Of a stretch of 64,000 bases of DNA, positions 8,276 to 15,588 are shown piece by piece; within the stretch, counting starts at the first letter, position 1; every line of letters starts with the position of its first letter. The position numbers and the translations under genes were made by a program. This stretch comes from an uncultured Lachnospiraceae bacterium (GTDB lineage Bacteria > Bacillota > Clostridia > Lachnospirales > Lachnospiraceae): assembly GCA_900551895.1 (NCBI GenBank), contig URXX01000004.1, positions 1 through 64,000 on the forward strand, read 5' to 3'. A model generated the notes under the pieces. It made no database searches and was not told the DNA's origin. It saw nothing but the letters and a program-made list of their open reading frames with translations.

Positions 8276-8824
8276 ATGAAAGCAACAGGAATAGTTCGCA
8301 GAATCGATGATTTAGGAAGAGTTGTCGTTCCGAAAGAAATACGAAGAACGCTAAGAATAAGAGAGGGAGACCCGCTGGAAATTTTTACGGATCGAAATGG
8401 AGAAGTGATTTTAAAAAAGTATTCGCCGATTGGAGAATTGCATAAAATTTCATGTGAGTATGCGGAAAGTTTATCGTCAGTGACAGGATATACTGTATGT
8501 ATTGCAGATACAGAGCAGATTATTGCGGTTTCGGGAAGTGGGAAAAAATTGCTTGCGGAAAAAGGGATAACGTCTGAAATGCGTAAAGTAATGGAAACAC
8601 GAAAATCTTTTGTGGCAGGACGGGGTGAAAAAACGCATGTGAAGATTACCGATGCACAGATGCAGGAATATACAGATCAAGCGATCAGTCCGATTATATG
8701 CGAAGGAGATGTCATTGGTGCGGTTATTCTTCTTAATAAAGAAGGGGATAAAAAGTTTGGAGATTTGGAAAAAATTTTGGCACAGGCAGGGGCGGAATTT
8801 TTGGCAAAACAAATGGAGCAGTAA
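8276..8824 (+). CDS. spoVT: Stage V sporulation protein T (AbrB-type regulator)
   Basis: 182 residues, close to the 178 of B. subtilis SpoVT. The N-terminal SpoVT-AbrB swapped-hairpin DNA-binding domain (MKATGIVRRIDDLGRVVVPKE) is followed by a GAF-like domain (about 55-180). It regulates late forespore genes, so the host is very likely an endospore former. ATG 8276 is chosen because TGGAGGAAAAGGA precedes it and the protein then begins exactly like known SpoVT; the in-frame ATG at 8261 lacks a ribosome site. The gap upstream has a sigma-G-like promoter. Confidence 0.95.
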   Translation: MKATGIVRRIDDLGRVVVPKEIRRTLRIREGDPLEIFTDRNGEVILKKYSPIGELHKISCEYAESLSSVTGYTVCIADTEQIIAVSGSGKKLLAEKGITSEMRKVMETRKSFVAGRGEKTHVKITDAQMQEYTDQAISPIICEGDVIGAVILLNKEGDKKFGDLEKILAQAGAEFLAKQMEQ

Positions 8825-8830
8825 AGGTAT

Positions 8831-8886
8831 AAAACTCCTCGGACAATCATAGATTGTGTTAGAACAGAGGTGAAGGAGGAGTTTTT
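8831..8886 (+). promoter_or_regulatory. RNA structure that would mask the ribosome site of the next gene
   Basis: AAAACTCCTC (8831-8840) is perfectly complementary to GAGGAGTTTT (8876-8885), which contains the Shine-Dalgarno sequence of the gene starting at 8887. Inside lies a second hairpin, ACAATC-ATA-GATTGT (8843-8857). The closing T-run could also let it act as a spoVT terminator. Confidence 0.6.
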
Positions 8887-9261
8887 GTGGGAAAGCAGGA
8901 GAAAGAAAAAACGAAAGGAATATGGCTGTTAAAGGCGTTGCTTGCAGGATATGTGGTGACGGGCGTTCTGCTGATGCTATTGGCACTTTTACTGTATAAG
9001 ATAGATTTGGATGAGCAAAAGGTGACAATGGGAATTATTGCAACCTATGTGATTTCTACTTTTGCAGGCGGATTTATTATGGGAAAGTTAGTAGGAGAGC
9101 AAAGGTTTGTTTGGGGACTTATTTTGGGAGTGCTTTACTTTTTGCTGCTTTTTGCAGTTTCTTTTGCAGTCAATCACCGATTGCAGAGCAATGGAACTAA
9201 TCTTGTAACAACACTTTTGCTTTGTGCGGGAGGCGGAATGCTTGGAGGAATGGTTTCGTAA
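8887..9261 (+). CDS. TIGR04086 family membrane protein
   Basis: 124 residues with four membrane helices (about 13-36, 45-67, 73-94, 102-122) and glycine-rich turns such as STFAGGFIMGKL and GGGMLGGM. The family is known from Clostridia and is often found near SCIFF genes; its function is unknown. It starts at GTG 8887 behind GAAGGAGGAG, and that ribosome site is the right arm of the inverted repeat at 8831-8885. Position between spoVT and the SCIFF precursor suggests either a forespore membrane role or a link to SCIFF handling; neither is shown by the sequence. Confidence 0.8.
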   Translation: MGKQEKEKTKGIWLLKALLAGYVVTGVLLMLLALLLYKIDLDEQKVTMGIIATYVISTFAGGFIMGKLVGEQRFVWGLILGVLYFLLLFAVSFAVNHRLQSNGTNLVTTLLLCAGGGMLGGMVS

Positions 9262-9282
9262 CTTTTCAGCCGTGCAAACTCG

Positions 9283-9328
9283 AATTGACTGTTGAATAGT
9301 TATAAAATTGACTGTTGAATAGTTATAA
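9283..9328 (+). repeat. Two tandem 23-bp repeats upstream of the SCIFF promoter
   Basis: The 23-bp unit at 9283-9305 is repeated exactly at 9306-9328. Each unit holds the near-palindrome ACTGTTGAATAGT (9288-9300 and 9311-9323), which has one mismatched pair. The copies lie just upstream of the SCIFF -35, about two helical turns apart, as expected for paired protein-binding sites. Confidence 0.8.
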
Positions 9329-9335
9329 AAAAGAC

Positions 9336-9364
9336 TTTAAAAACGGAGTGTACTGTGTTATAAT
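9336..9364 (+). promoter_or_regulatory. Promoter of the SCIFF precursor
   Basis: TTTAAA (9336-9341), 17 bp, TATAAT (9359-9364), with an extended -10 (TGT before TATAAT). The repeat pair ends eight bases before the -35. Confidence 0.75.
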
Positions 9365-9399
9365 GAAACAAGTTAATGTATATTCAAGGAGGAATTGAT

Positions 9400-9543
9400 A
9401 TGAAACACATCAAAACATTAAATGCACAGACATTAAATAATACAGTGAAAAAAGGTGGCTGTGGAGAATGCCAGACATCTTGTCAGTCAGCATGTAAGAC
9501 ATCTTGCACAGTAGGAAATCAGACTTGCGAACAGAAGAAATAA
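9400..9543 (+). CDS. scfA: SCIFF peptide precursor (six cysteines in forty-five residues)
   Basis: 47 residues beginning MKHIKTLNAQTLNNTVKKGG, the conserved SCIFF leader, with six cysteines at 21, 24, 28, 32, 36 and 43 in the core. Threonines and serines between the cysteines are the expected partners for thioether cross-links made by the radical SAM maturase encoded next. SCIFF peptides are nearly universal in Clostridia, yet their biological role is unknown. CAAGGAGG precedes the ATG. A promoter with twin repeats lies upstream, and an intrinsic terminator separates it from the maturase, so the precursor should greatly exceed the enzyme. Confidence 0.97.
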   Translation: MKHIKTLNAQTLNNTVKKGGCGECQTSCQSACKTSCTVGNQTCEQKK

Positions 9544-9568
9544 TAGAGATTGCATAGTCAGAACTGGG

Positions 9569-9593
9569 CAGCGGCTTCGGTCGCTGTTTTTTT
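9569..9593 (+). terminator. Intrinsic terminator between SCIFF precursor and maturase
   Basis: A seven-pair stem CAGCGGC/GTCGCTG (one G-U) closes a UUCG tetraloop and is followed by seven T. As no separate promoter is obvious before 9639, it probably works as a partial read-through attenuator. Confidence 0.88.
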
Positions 9594-9638
9594 CTTGTTG
9601 TATAGGAAAATATTGATATAGAAGAAAGGGGAAATATT

Positions 9639-11042
9639 GTGATTCATCAGTACAAGAATAACGGATATGATATTGTATTGGATGTCAACAGTGGTTCAGT
9701 TCATGTAGTAGATGATATGTGTTACGATATTATCGAATATTTGGATAGACTTGGCGTGGAAGACCATATGGAATTGCTTGAGCAGAATGATACGCTGGAA
9801 AAGATGAAGACAGACTTAGGACAAACATATCCGGCAGAAGAGATTGCGGAAGCATTTGAAGACATAAAAGAACTTACAAAGGCAGGACAACTATTTACAA
9901 AAGATATTTATGAAGAATATATAGGAGAAGTGAAGCAGAGAAAGACTGTTGTAAAGGCACTCTGTATTCATATTGCCCATGACTGTAATTTAGCCTGCAA
10001 ATACTGCTTTGCAGAAGAAGGCGAATATCATGGCCGAAGAGCGTTAATGTCATATGAAGTAGGGAAAAAGGCGTTGGATTTCTTGATTGCAAATTCGGGA
10101 AACAGAAGAAATCTTGAAGTAGACTTCTTCGGAGGAGAGCCTTTGATGAATTGGCAGGTTGTAAAAGATTTAGTTGCCTATGGAAGAGAACAGGAAAAAA
10201 TACATAATAAAAACTTCCGATTTACTTTGACGACAAACGGTGTCCTTTTAAATGATGAAGTACAGGAATTTTTGAACAAAGAAATGGATAACGTTGTATT
10301 AAGTCTTGACGGAAGAAAAGAAGTCAACGATAAAATGCGTCCGTTCAGAAACGGAAAAGGAAGTTATGATTTAATTGTTCCGAAGTTCCAGAAACTTGCA
10401 GACAGCCGTAACCAGCAGAAATATTACATCAGAGGAACATTTACAAGAGATAATCTTGACTTTTCAAACGATGTTCTTCATTTTGCGGATTTGGGATTTG
10501 AACAGATTTCCATTGAACCGGTTGTTGGTGAGGAAAGCGATTTCTACGCAATCAGAGAAGAGGACCTTCCACAGATTTTTGAGGAATATGATAAACTGGC
10601 AAAAGAAATGGTTAAGCGTGAAAGAGAAGGAAAAGGATTTACATTTTTCCACTTTATGCTTGATTTGGACGGCGGTCCGTGCGTTGCAAAACGTTTATCC
10701 GGCTGTGGTTCGGGAACAGAATATTTAGCAGTTACTCCGTGGGGAGATTTATACCCGTGTCACCAGTTTGTAGGTGAAGAAGAGTTTCTTATGGGAAATG
10801 TTGATGAGGGAATTACAAAACCTGAAATTGCAGATGATTTTAGAGGATGCAGCGTGTACTCTAAAGAAAAATGTAAAAATTGTTTTGCCAGATTTTATTG
10901 CAGTGGTGGCTGCATGGCAAATTCATATAAATTCCACGGATCTATTCATGATACATATGATGTTGCGTGTGAGATGGAAAGAAAACGTGTAGAATGTGCA
11001 ATTATGATAAAAGCCGCATTGGCAGATAAGGAAAGGGTGTAA
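9639..11042 (+). CDS. scfB: Thioether cross-link-forming SCIFF peptide maturase (radical SAM, SPASM)
   Basis: 467 residues. It installs Cys-to-Thr sulfur-to-carbon links in SCIFF. Order: an N-terminal peptide-recognition (RRE-like) region (about 1-90), the radical SAM 4Fe-4S motif CNLACKYC near 113-120, SAM-binding FFGGEP near 158, then a SPASM domain from about 345 with CGSG, GDLYPC, CKNCFARFYCSGGC and a final Cys for auxiliary clusters. It starts at GTG 9639 behind GAAAGGGGA. It lies 96 bases after the precursor, across a terminator, and only three bases before secDF. Confidence 0.97.
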   Translation: MIHQYKNNGYDIVLDVNSGSVHVVDDMCYDIIEYLDRLGVEDHMELLEQNDTLEKMKTDLGQTYPAEEIAEAFEDIKELTKAGQLFTKDIYEEYIGEVKQRKTVVKALCIHIAHDCNLACKYCFAEEGEYHGRRALMSYEVGKKALDFLIANSGNRRNLEVDFFGGEPLMNWQVVKDLVAYGREQEKIHNKNFRFTLTTNGVLLNDEVQEFLNKEMDNVVLSLDGRKEVNDKMRPFRNGKGSYDLIVPKFQKLADSRNQQKYYIRGTFTRDNLDFSNDVLHFADLGFEQISIEPVVGEESDFYAIREEDLPQIFEEYDKLAKEMVKREREGKGFTFFHFMLDLDGGPCVAKRLSGCGSGTEYLAVTPWGDLYPCHQFVGEEEFLMGNVDEGITKPEIADDFRGCSVYSKEKCKNCFARFYCSGGCMANSYKFHGSIHDTYDVACEMERKRVECAIMIKAALADKERV

Positions 11043-11045
11043 AAA

Positions 11046-13184
11046 ATGAAAAAAAGCAAAGGTGTCATTAGCCTGCTCCTCGTAACTATTCTGACAGGAC
11101 TTCTTGTGTTTACAACAGTTGTCGGATTTGGAAGCGGACACATCGGGGCAGCAAAGAACATTAAGTTAGGTCTTGACTTAGCAGGCGGGGTAAGTATTAC
11201 TTATCAGGCAAAAGGTAAAACGCCAACAGAAAAAGAAATGAGCGATACTGTTTATAAATTGCAGAAACGTGTTGAACAGTATAGTACGGAAGCAGGCGTT
11301 TATCAGGAAGGAGATAATCGTATCTCTATTGAAATTCCGGGTGTAACAGATGCGAACAAAGTGTTGGAGGAACTTGGAAAACCGGGTTCGTTGGAATTTC
11401 AGGATTCTGAGGGAAAAGTTGTATTAGACGGAACAGATGTTAAGAGTGCGACAGCACAGATTCAGGAAGATAATTCCGGCAAGAAGAGAAACATGGTTTC
11501 TCTTGAAATGACAAAAGAAGGTAAGAAGAAATTTGCGGATGCGACACAGAAGAATTTAGGAAAACCGATTGCTATCGTTTATGACGGACAGGTTATCAGC
11601 AGCCCTACAGTAAACAGTGCGATTACAAACGGACAGGCTGTAATCGAAGGTGACTTTACATATGAAGAAGCGGAAGAACTTGCTTCAACAATCCGTATCG
11701 GTGGACTTCAGGTAGAGTTGGAAGAAATTAACTCAAGCGTTGTAGGAGCTCAGCTTGGTGAAGAAGCAATCAGCACAAGTTTAATGGCGGGTGCAATCGG
11801 CTTGGCAATTATCTTCGTATTTATGTGCGTTGTATATCTTCTTCCGGGACTTGCTTCAAGTATTGCGTTATGTATTTATACAGGAATTATCCTTGTGTTA
11901 TTAAACGCATTTGATATCACATTAACATTACCGGGTATCGCGGGTATTATTCTCGGTATTGGTATGGCGGTAGATGCCAACGTTATCATTTTTGCCAGAG
12001 TAAAAGAAGAGTTGGCGGCAGGAAGAAATGTTAAGACAGCATTGAAAAAAGGTTTCCAAAAAGCGTTATCCGCTATCTTGGACGGAAACATTACAACTTT
12101 AATCGCTGCTTTAGTGTTAGGTTTAAAGGGAACAGGTACTGTAAAAGGGTTTGCTCAGACATTGGCTTTAGGTATTGTTGTTTCTATGTTTACAGCGCTT
12201 GTTGTAACGAGAGTAATTATTTTCGCATTCTATGCAATCGGACTTAGAAGTGAAAAATTATATGGTGTTCAGAAAGAAAGAAAAACAATCAATTTCCTTG
12301 GAAAGAGAAAAGTATGCTTTGTCATTTCTATCGCACTTGTATTAAGCGGTTTTGTGGCAATGGGTGTTCAGAAATCACAGGGAAATGACATTTTAAATTA
12401 CAGCCTTGAATTTAAAGGCGGTACGGCAACAAACGTAACTTTTAATGAGGACTATTCGATTAAAGAATTAGATGCAAAAGTAACGCCGGTTATTGAGAAA
12501 GTGACAGGTGACAAAAATGTACAGATGCAGAAAGTAAAAGGTACAAAACAAGTTGTTGTAAAAACACAGGTATTAGACTTAAAGAAACGTGAAGCGTTAA
12601 ATAAGGCGCTTGTTGATAACTTTAAAGTAGATGAAAAGAAAATTACTTATAACAATATCAGTTCAACAGTAAGTTCGGAAATGAGAAAAGACGCTATTAT
12701 CGCTGTGTTGATTGCTACTGTATGTATGTTGATTTATATTTGGTTACGATTCAAAGATTTCAGATTTGCGAGCAGTGCAATCATTGCGTTATTACATGAC
12801 GTGTTAGTTGTATTGGCATTCTATGCGATTGCAAGAGTTTCTGTCGGTAATACATTTATCGCTTGTATGCTGACAATTGTCGGTTACTCTATCAATGCGA
12901 CAATCGTTATCTTCGACCGAATTCGTGAAGAGTTAAAAACAGGAAGCAGAAAAGATACAATTGAAGATGTTGTAAACAGAAGTATTACGCAGACACTTAC
13001 AAGAAGTATTTATACATCCTTTACAACATTTGTCATGGTAGCGACGCTTTATGTTTTAGGCGTAAGTTCCGTAAAAGAATTTGCGGCACCGCTCATGGTA
13101 GGTGTAGTTGTGGGAGCATACTCATCAGTTTGCATCACAGGTGCATTGTGGTATGTAATGAAGAAGAAATTTGTGAAAAAATAA
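11046..13184 (+). CDS. secDF: Protein translocase subunits SecD and SecF, fused
   Basis: 712 residues; the natural SecD-SecF fusion seen in many Firmicutes (B. subtilis 737). Twelve membrane helices are expected: the SecD half has GLDLAGGVSITYQ near 40, an outside domain to about 235, and the DANVIIFARVKEEL motif near 315. The SecF half starts near 410 with a signature FKGGTATNV and ends with NATIVIFDRIREEL near 620. It uses the proton gradient to aid late Sec export. It starts three bases after the maturase stop, so the two are translationally linked; a large palindrome follows. Confidence 0.97.
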   Translation: MKKSKGVISLLLVTILTGLLVFTTVVGFGSGHIGAAKNIKLGLDLAGGVSITYQAKGKTPTEKEMSDTVYKLQKRVEQYSTEAGVYQEGDNRISIEIPGVTDANKVLEELGKPGSLEFQDSEGKVVLDGTDVKSATAQIQEDNSGKKRNMVSLEMTKEGKKKFADATQKNLGKPIAIVYDGQVISSPTVNSAITNGQAVIEGDFTYEEAEELASTIRIGGLQVELEEINSSVVGAQLGEEAISTSLMAGAIGLAIIFVFMCVVYLLPGLASSIALCIYTGIILVLLNAFDITLTLPGIAGIILGIGMAVDANVIIFARVKEELAAGRNVKTALKKGFQKALSAILDGNITTLIAALVLGLKGTGTVKGFAQTLALGIVVSMFTALVVTRVIIFAFYAIGLRSEKLYGVQKERKTINFLGKRKVCFVISIALVLSGFVAMGVQKSQGNDILNYSLEFKGGTATNVTFNEDYSIKELDAKVTPVIEKVTGDKNVQMQKVKGTKQVVVKTQVLDLKKREALNKALVDNFKVDEKKITYNNISSTVSSEMRKDAIIAVLIATVCMLIYIWLRFKDFRFASSAIIALLHDVLVVLAFYAIARVSVGNTFIACMLTIVGYSINATIVIFDRIREELKTGSRKDTIEDVVNRSITQTLTRSIYTSFTTFVMVATLYVLGVSSVKEFAAPLMVGVVVGAYSSVCITGALWYVMKKKFVKK

Positions 13185-13190
13185 GAAAAA

Positions 13191-13226
13191 GACAAAACGG
13201 GGGATTAATTAATCCCCCGTTTCGTC
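13191..13226 (+). terminator. Large palindromic terminator after secDF
   Basis: A perfect 28-bp palindrome (13195-13222, arms AAACGGGGGATTAA) extended by GAC/GTC around one A-C mismatch. The T-tract is poor, so termination may rely on stem strength, or the stem may protect the mRNA end. Confidence 0.75.
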
Positions 13227-13251
13227 TTATAGATAAAGGCGGGAAAATGAA

Positions 13252-14967
13252 ATGCAAAAATGGTTTTTAACACGAAAGGGAGCCGACTTTCAGGGGATTA
13301 GTCAAAAGTTTCATATCAGTCCGGTAGTTGCCAGATTAATTCGCAACAGAGATGTGGTCGGTGATGAAGAAATACAGTTTTATCTTCGTGGAAAAGTGGA
13401 AGACTTATATGACGGCATATTGATGAAAGATATGTCGGTGGCAGTCGATATTATCAGAGAGAAGATTCAGGAAAGAAAACCGATTCGAATTATAGGCGAT
13501 TATGATATTGACGGGGTTAATGCTACTTATATTTTGCTGGAGGGGATAGAGAAACTGGGCGGAGATGTAAGTATAGATATTCCCGACAGAATGAAAGACG
13601 GGTATGGACTGAATAGGGCATTGATAGACAGAGCGTTTGAGAGTGGGATAGATACAATTATTACCTGCGATAACGGGATTGCCGCGAGGGAAGAGATTGC
13701 TTATGGAAAAAGTCTTGGCATGACGATTATTGTGACGGATCATCACGAAGTGCCTTACGAAGAAACAGCAGGGGGAGTTCATTATCTATTACCGCCGGCA
13801 GACGCGGTAATAGACCCGAAGAGAGAAGACTGTGCATATCCGTTTCCACATCTTTGCGGAGCAGGTGTAGCCTACAAATTTGTGGAAACACTATTTAATA
13901 TAGAGGGAAGAGAGACGGCAGAGATAGAATATCTTATTGAAAATGTAGCAATAGCCACAGTGGGTGATGTTATGGATTTGATTGGTGAAAATCGTATTTT
14001 TGTCAAATACGGACTGGAAAAAATAAAACAGACGAAAAATCTCGGTTTGAAGTCACTTATGGAGCATACCGGAATAGATGTGGAGCGGTTATCTTCTTAT
14101 CATATTGGATTTGTTATCGGACCGTGCTTGAATGCCAGCGGGCGTTTAGATACGGCTAAGAGAGCGCTGGAACTTTTGCGTGCCAAAACAAAAGCGGAGG
14201 CGGATATACTGGCAGGGGATTTGAAAGCGTTAAATGACAGTCGAAAAGAGATGACGGCGGAGGCTGTGGAAGAGGCGATTGAGCAGGTGGAAAACAGTTC
14301 CTTAAAGGAAGACAGAGTGCTTGTGATTTATCTGCCGGATTGCCATGAGAGTCTTGCGGGAATTGTAGCCGGAAGAATTCGGGAAAAATATTACAAACCC
14401 ACATTTGTTCTGACAAATGCGGAAGAGGGTGCGAAAGGCTCGGGGCGTTCGATAGATACTTATCATATGTATGACGAAATGACAAAGTGCAAAGATTTGC
14501 TCGGAAAGTTTGGCGGGCATAAATTGGCGGGAGGTTTATCCATTCCGATAGAAAATATTGATGAATTTCGCAGAAGATTAAATAAAAACTGTACGTTAAG
14601 TGAAGATGAGTTGTATGAAAAAATTTCCATTGATATGCAATTGCCGCTTGCCTACGTGAGCGAAACGCTTATCGGGGAGTTGGAATGCTTAGAACCTTTT
14701 GGGAAGGCGAATCCGAAACCGGTGTTTGCCGAGAAGGATATACAGGTAAGGGAAACGAGAATATTGGGGAAAAATCAGAATGTATTAAAACTGCAGCTTT
14801 CCGATATGTATGGAACGACAATGGAGGGAATGTATTTTGGCGATATAGAAGAATTTATGGAAACGGTTGAAAAGAAAAACGGAAGAATGAATATTACATA
14901 TTATCCGTCCGTAAACGAGTACAGAGGGAGAAAAACGTTGCAGATTGTCATACAGAATTATCAATAG
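13252..14967 (+). CDS. recJ: Single-stranded-DNA-specific exonuclease RecJ
   Basis: 571 residues, typical of the shorter RecJ form. It degrades single-stranded DNA 5' to 3' in recombination and mismatch repair. DHH-family metal ligands are seen in GDYDIDGV (near 83), TCDNG (near 140), VTDHHE (near 163) and GPCLNASGRLDTAKRA (near 288); DHHA1 follows with GRSIDTYHMYD and KFGGHKLAGGLS. The ATG lies behind a weak AAAGGCGGG. The next gene, apt, has its own promoter overlapping the end of recJ. Confidence 0.96.
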   Translation: MQKWFLTRKGADFQGISQKFHISPVVARLIRNRDVVGDEEIQFYLRGKVEDLYDGILMKDMSVAVDIIREKIQERKPIRIIGDYDIDGVNATYILLEGIEKLGGDVSIDIPDRMKDGYGLNRALIDRAFESGIDTIITCDNGIAAREEIAYGKSLGMTIIVTDHHEVPYEETAGGVHYLLPPADAVIDPKREDCAYPFPHLCGAGVAYKFVETLFNIEGRETAEIEYLIENVAIATVGDVMDLIGENRIFVKYGLEKIKQTKNLGLKSLMEHTGIDVERLSSYHIGFVIGPCLNASGRLDTAKRALELLRAKTKAEADILAGDLKALNDSRKEMTAEAVEEAIEQVENSSLKEDRVLVIYLPDCHESLAGIVAGRIREKYYKPTFVLTNAEEGAKGSGRSIDTYHMYDEMTKCKDLLGKFGGHKLAGGLSIPIENIDEFRRRLNKNCTLSEDELYEKISIDMQLPLAYVSETLIGELECLEPFGKANPKPVFAEKDIQVRETRILGKNQNVLKLQLSDMYGTTMEGMYFGDIEEFMETVEKKNGRMNITYYPSVNEYRGRKTLQIVIQNYQ

Positions 14968-14971
14968 TATA

Positions 14972-15000
14972 TTGGAATTATGGTGGAGAAGTGATATAAT
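14972..15000 (+). promoter_or_regulatory. Promoter for apt
   Basis: TTGGAA (14972-14977), 17 bp, TATAAT (14995-15000) with an extended -10 (TGA before TATAAT). Confidence 0.7.
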
Positions 15001-15037
15001 AATATACATATTTTGTAGAAATTTGGAGGCAGTAGAG

Positions 15038-15562
15038 ATGAAGCCAATAGAGGATTATATAAGAAGCATTCCGGATTTTCCGGAAAAGGGAATTATTTTC
15101 AGAGATATTACAAGTGTGCTGGAGGATGCAGAGGGACTGCATTTGGCCATTGACTTGATACAGGAGCATATAGGCGGAGATGACTTTGATGTTGTTGTAG
15201 GACCGGAATCAAGAGGATTTATTTTCGGAGTTCCGATTGCATATAATATGCATAAACCTTTTGTACCTGTACGCAAGAAAGGAAAACTGCCTTGCGAAAC
15301 AGTTTCCATTCAATATGATTTAGAATATGGAAGCGCTGAAATTGAGATGCATAAGAATTCTATTAAACCGGGGCAGAAAGTAGTTATCATTGATGATTTA
15401 ATGGCAACCGGAGGAACAATGGAGGCCATTATTAAACTTATCGAGGGAATGGGCGGAGAAGTCGTTAAGATTGTATGCTTGATTGAACTGGCAGGATTGA
15501 AAGGAAGAAAGAGGTTAGAGGATTATCAGATGGAAGCGGTAATTACCTATCCGGGTAATTAA
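15038..15562 (+). CDS. apt: Adenine phosphoribosyltransferase
   Basis: 174 residues, normal length. It converts adenine and PRPP to AMP. Visible are MKPIEDYIRSIPDFPEKGIIFRD at the N-terminus, VVGPESRGFIFG, and the PRPP loop VVIIDDLMATGGTMEA near 115. The frame is open upstream, but ATG 15038 (behind GGAGGCAG) gives the standard start and lies downstream of the promoter. It is followed at 26 bases by the (p)ppGpp enzyme, a recJ-apt-relA order that is common in Firmicutes. Confidence 0.97.
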   Translation: MKPIEDYIRSIPDFPEKGIIFRDITSVLEDAEGLHLAIDLIQEHIGGDDFDVVVGPESRGFIFGVPIAYNMHKPFVPVRKKGKLPCETVSIQYDLEYGSAEIEMHKNSIKPGQKVVIIDDLMATGGTMEAIIKLIEGMGGEVVKIVCLIELAGLKGRKRLEDYQMEAVITYPGN

Positions 15563-15588
15563 TAAAGAGAAAAGAGGGAGGTATCTTT

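Noticed and set aside
14945..15037. Longer N-terminus for apt
   Set aside because: It overlaps recJ and the apt promoter; ATG 15038 matches the family start.
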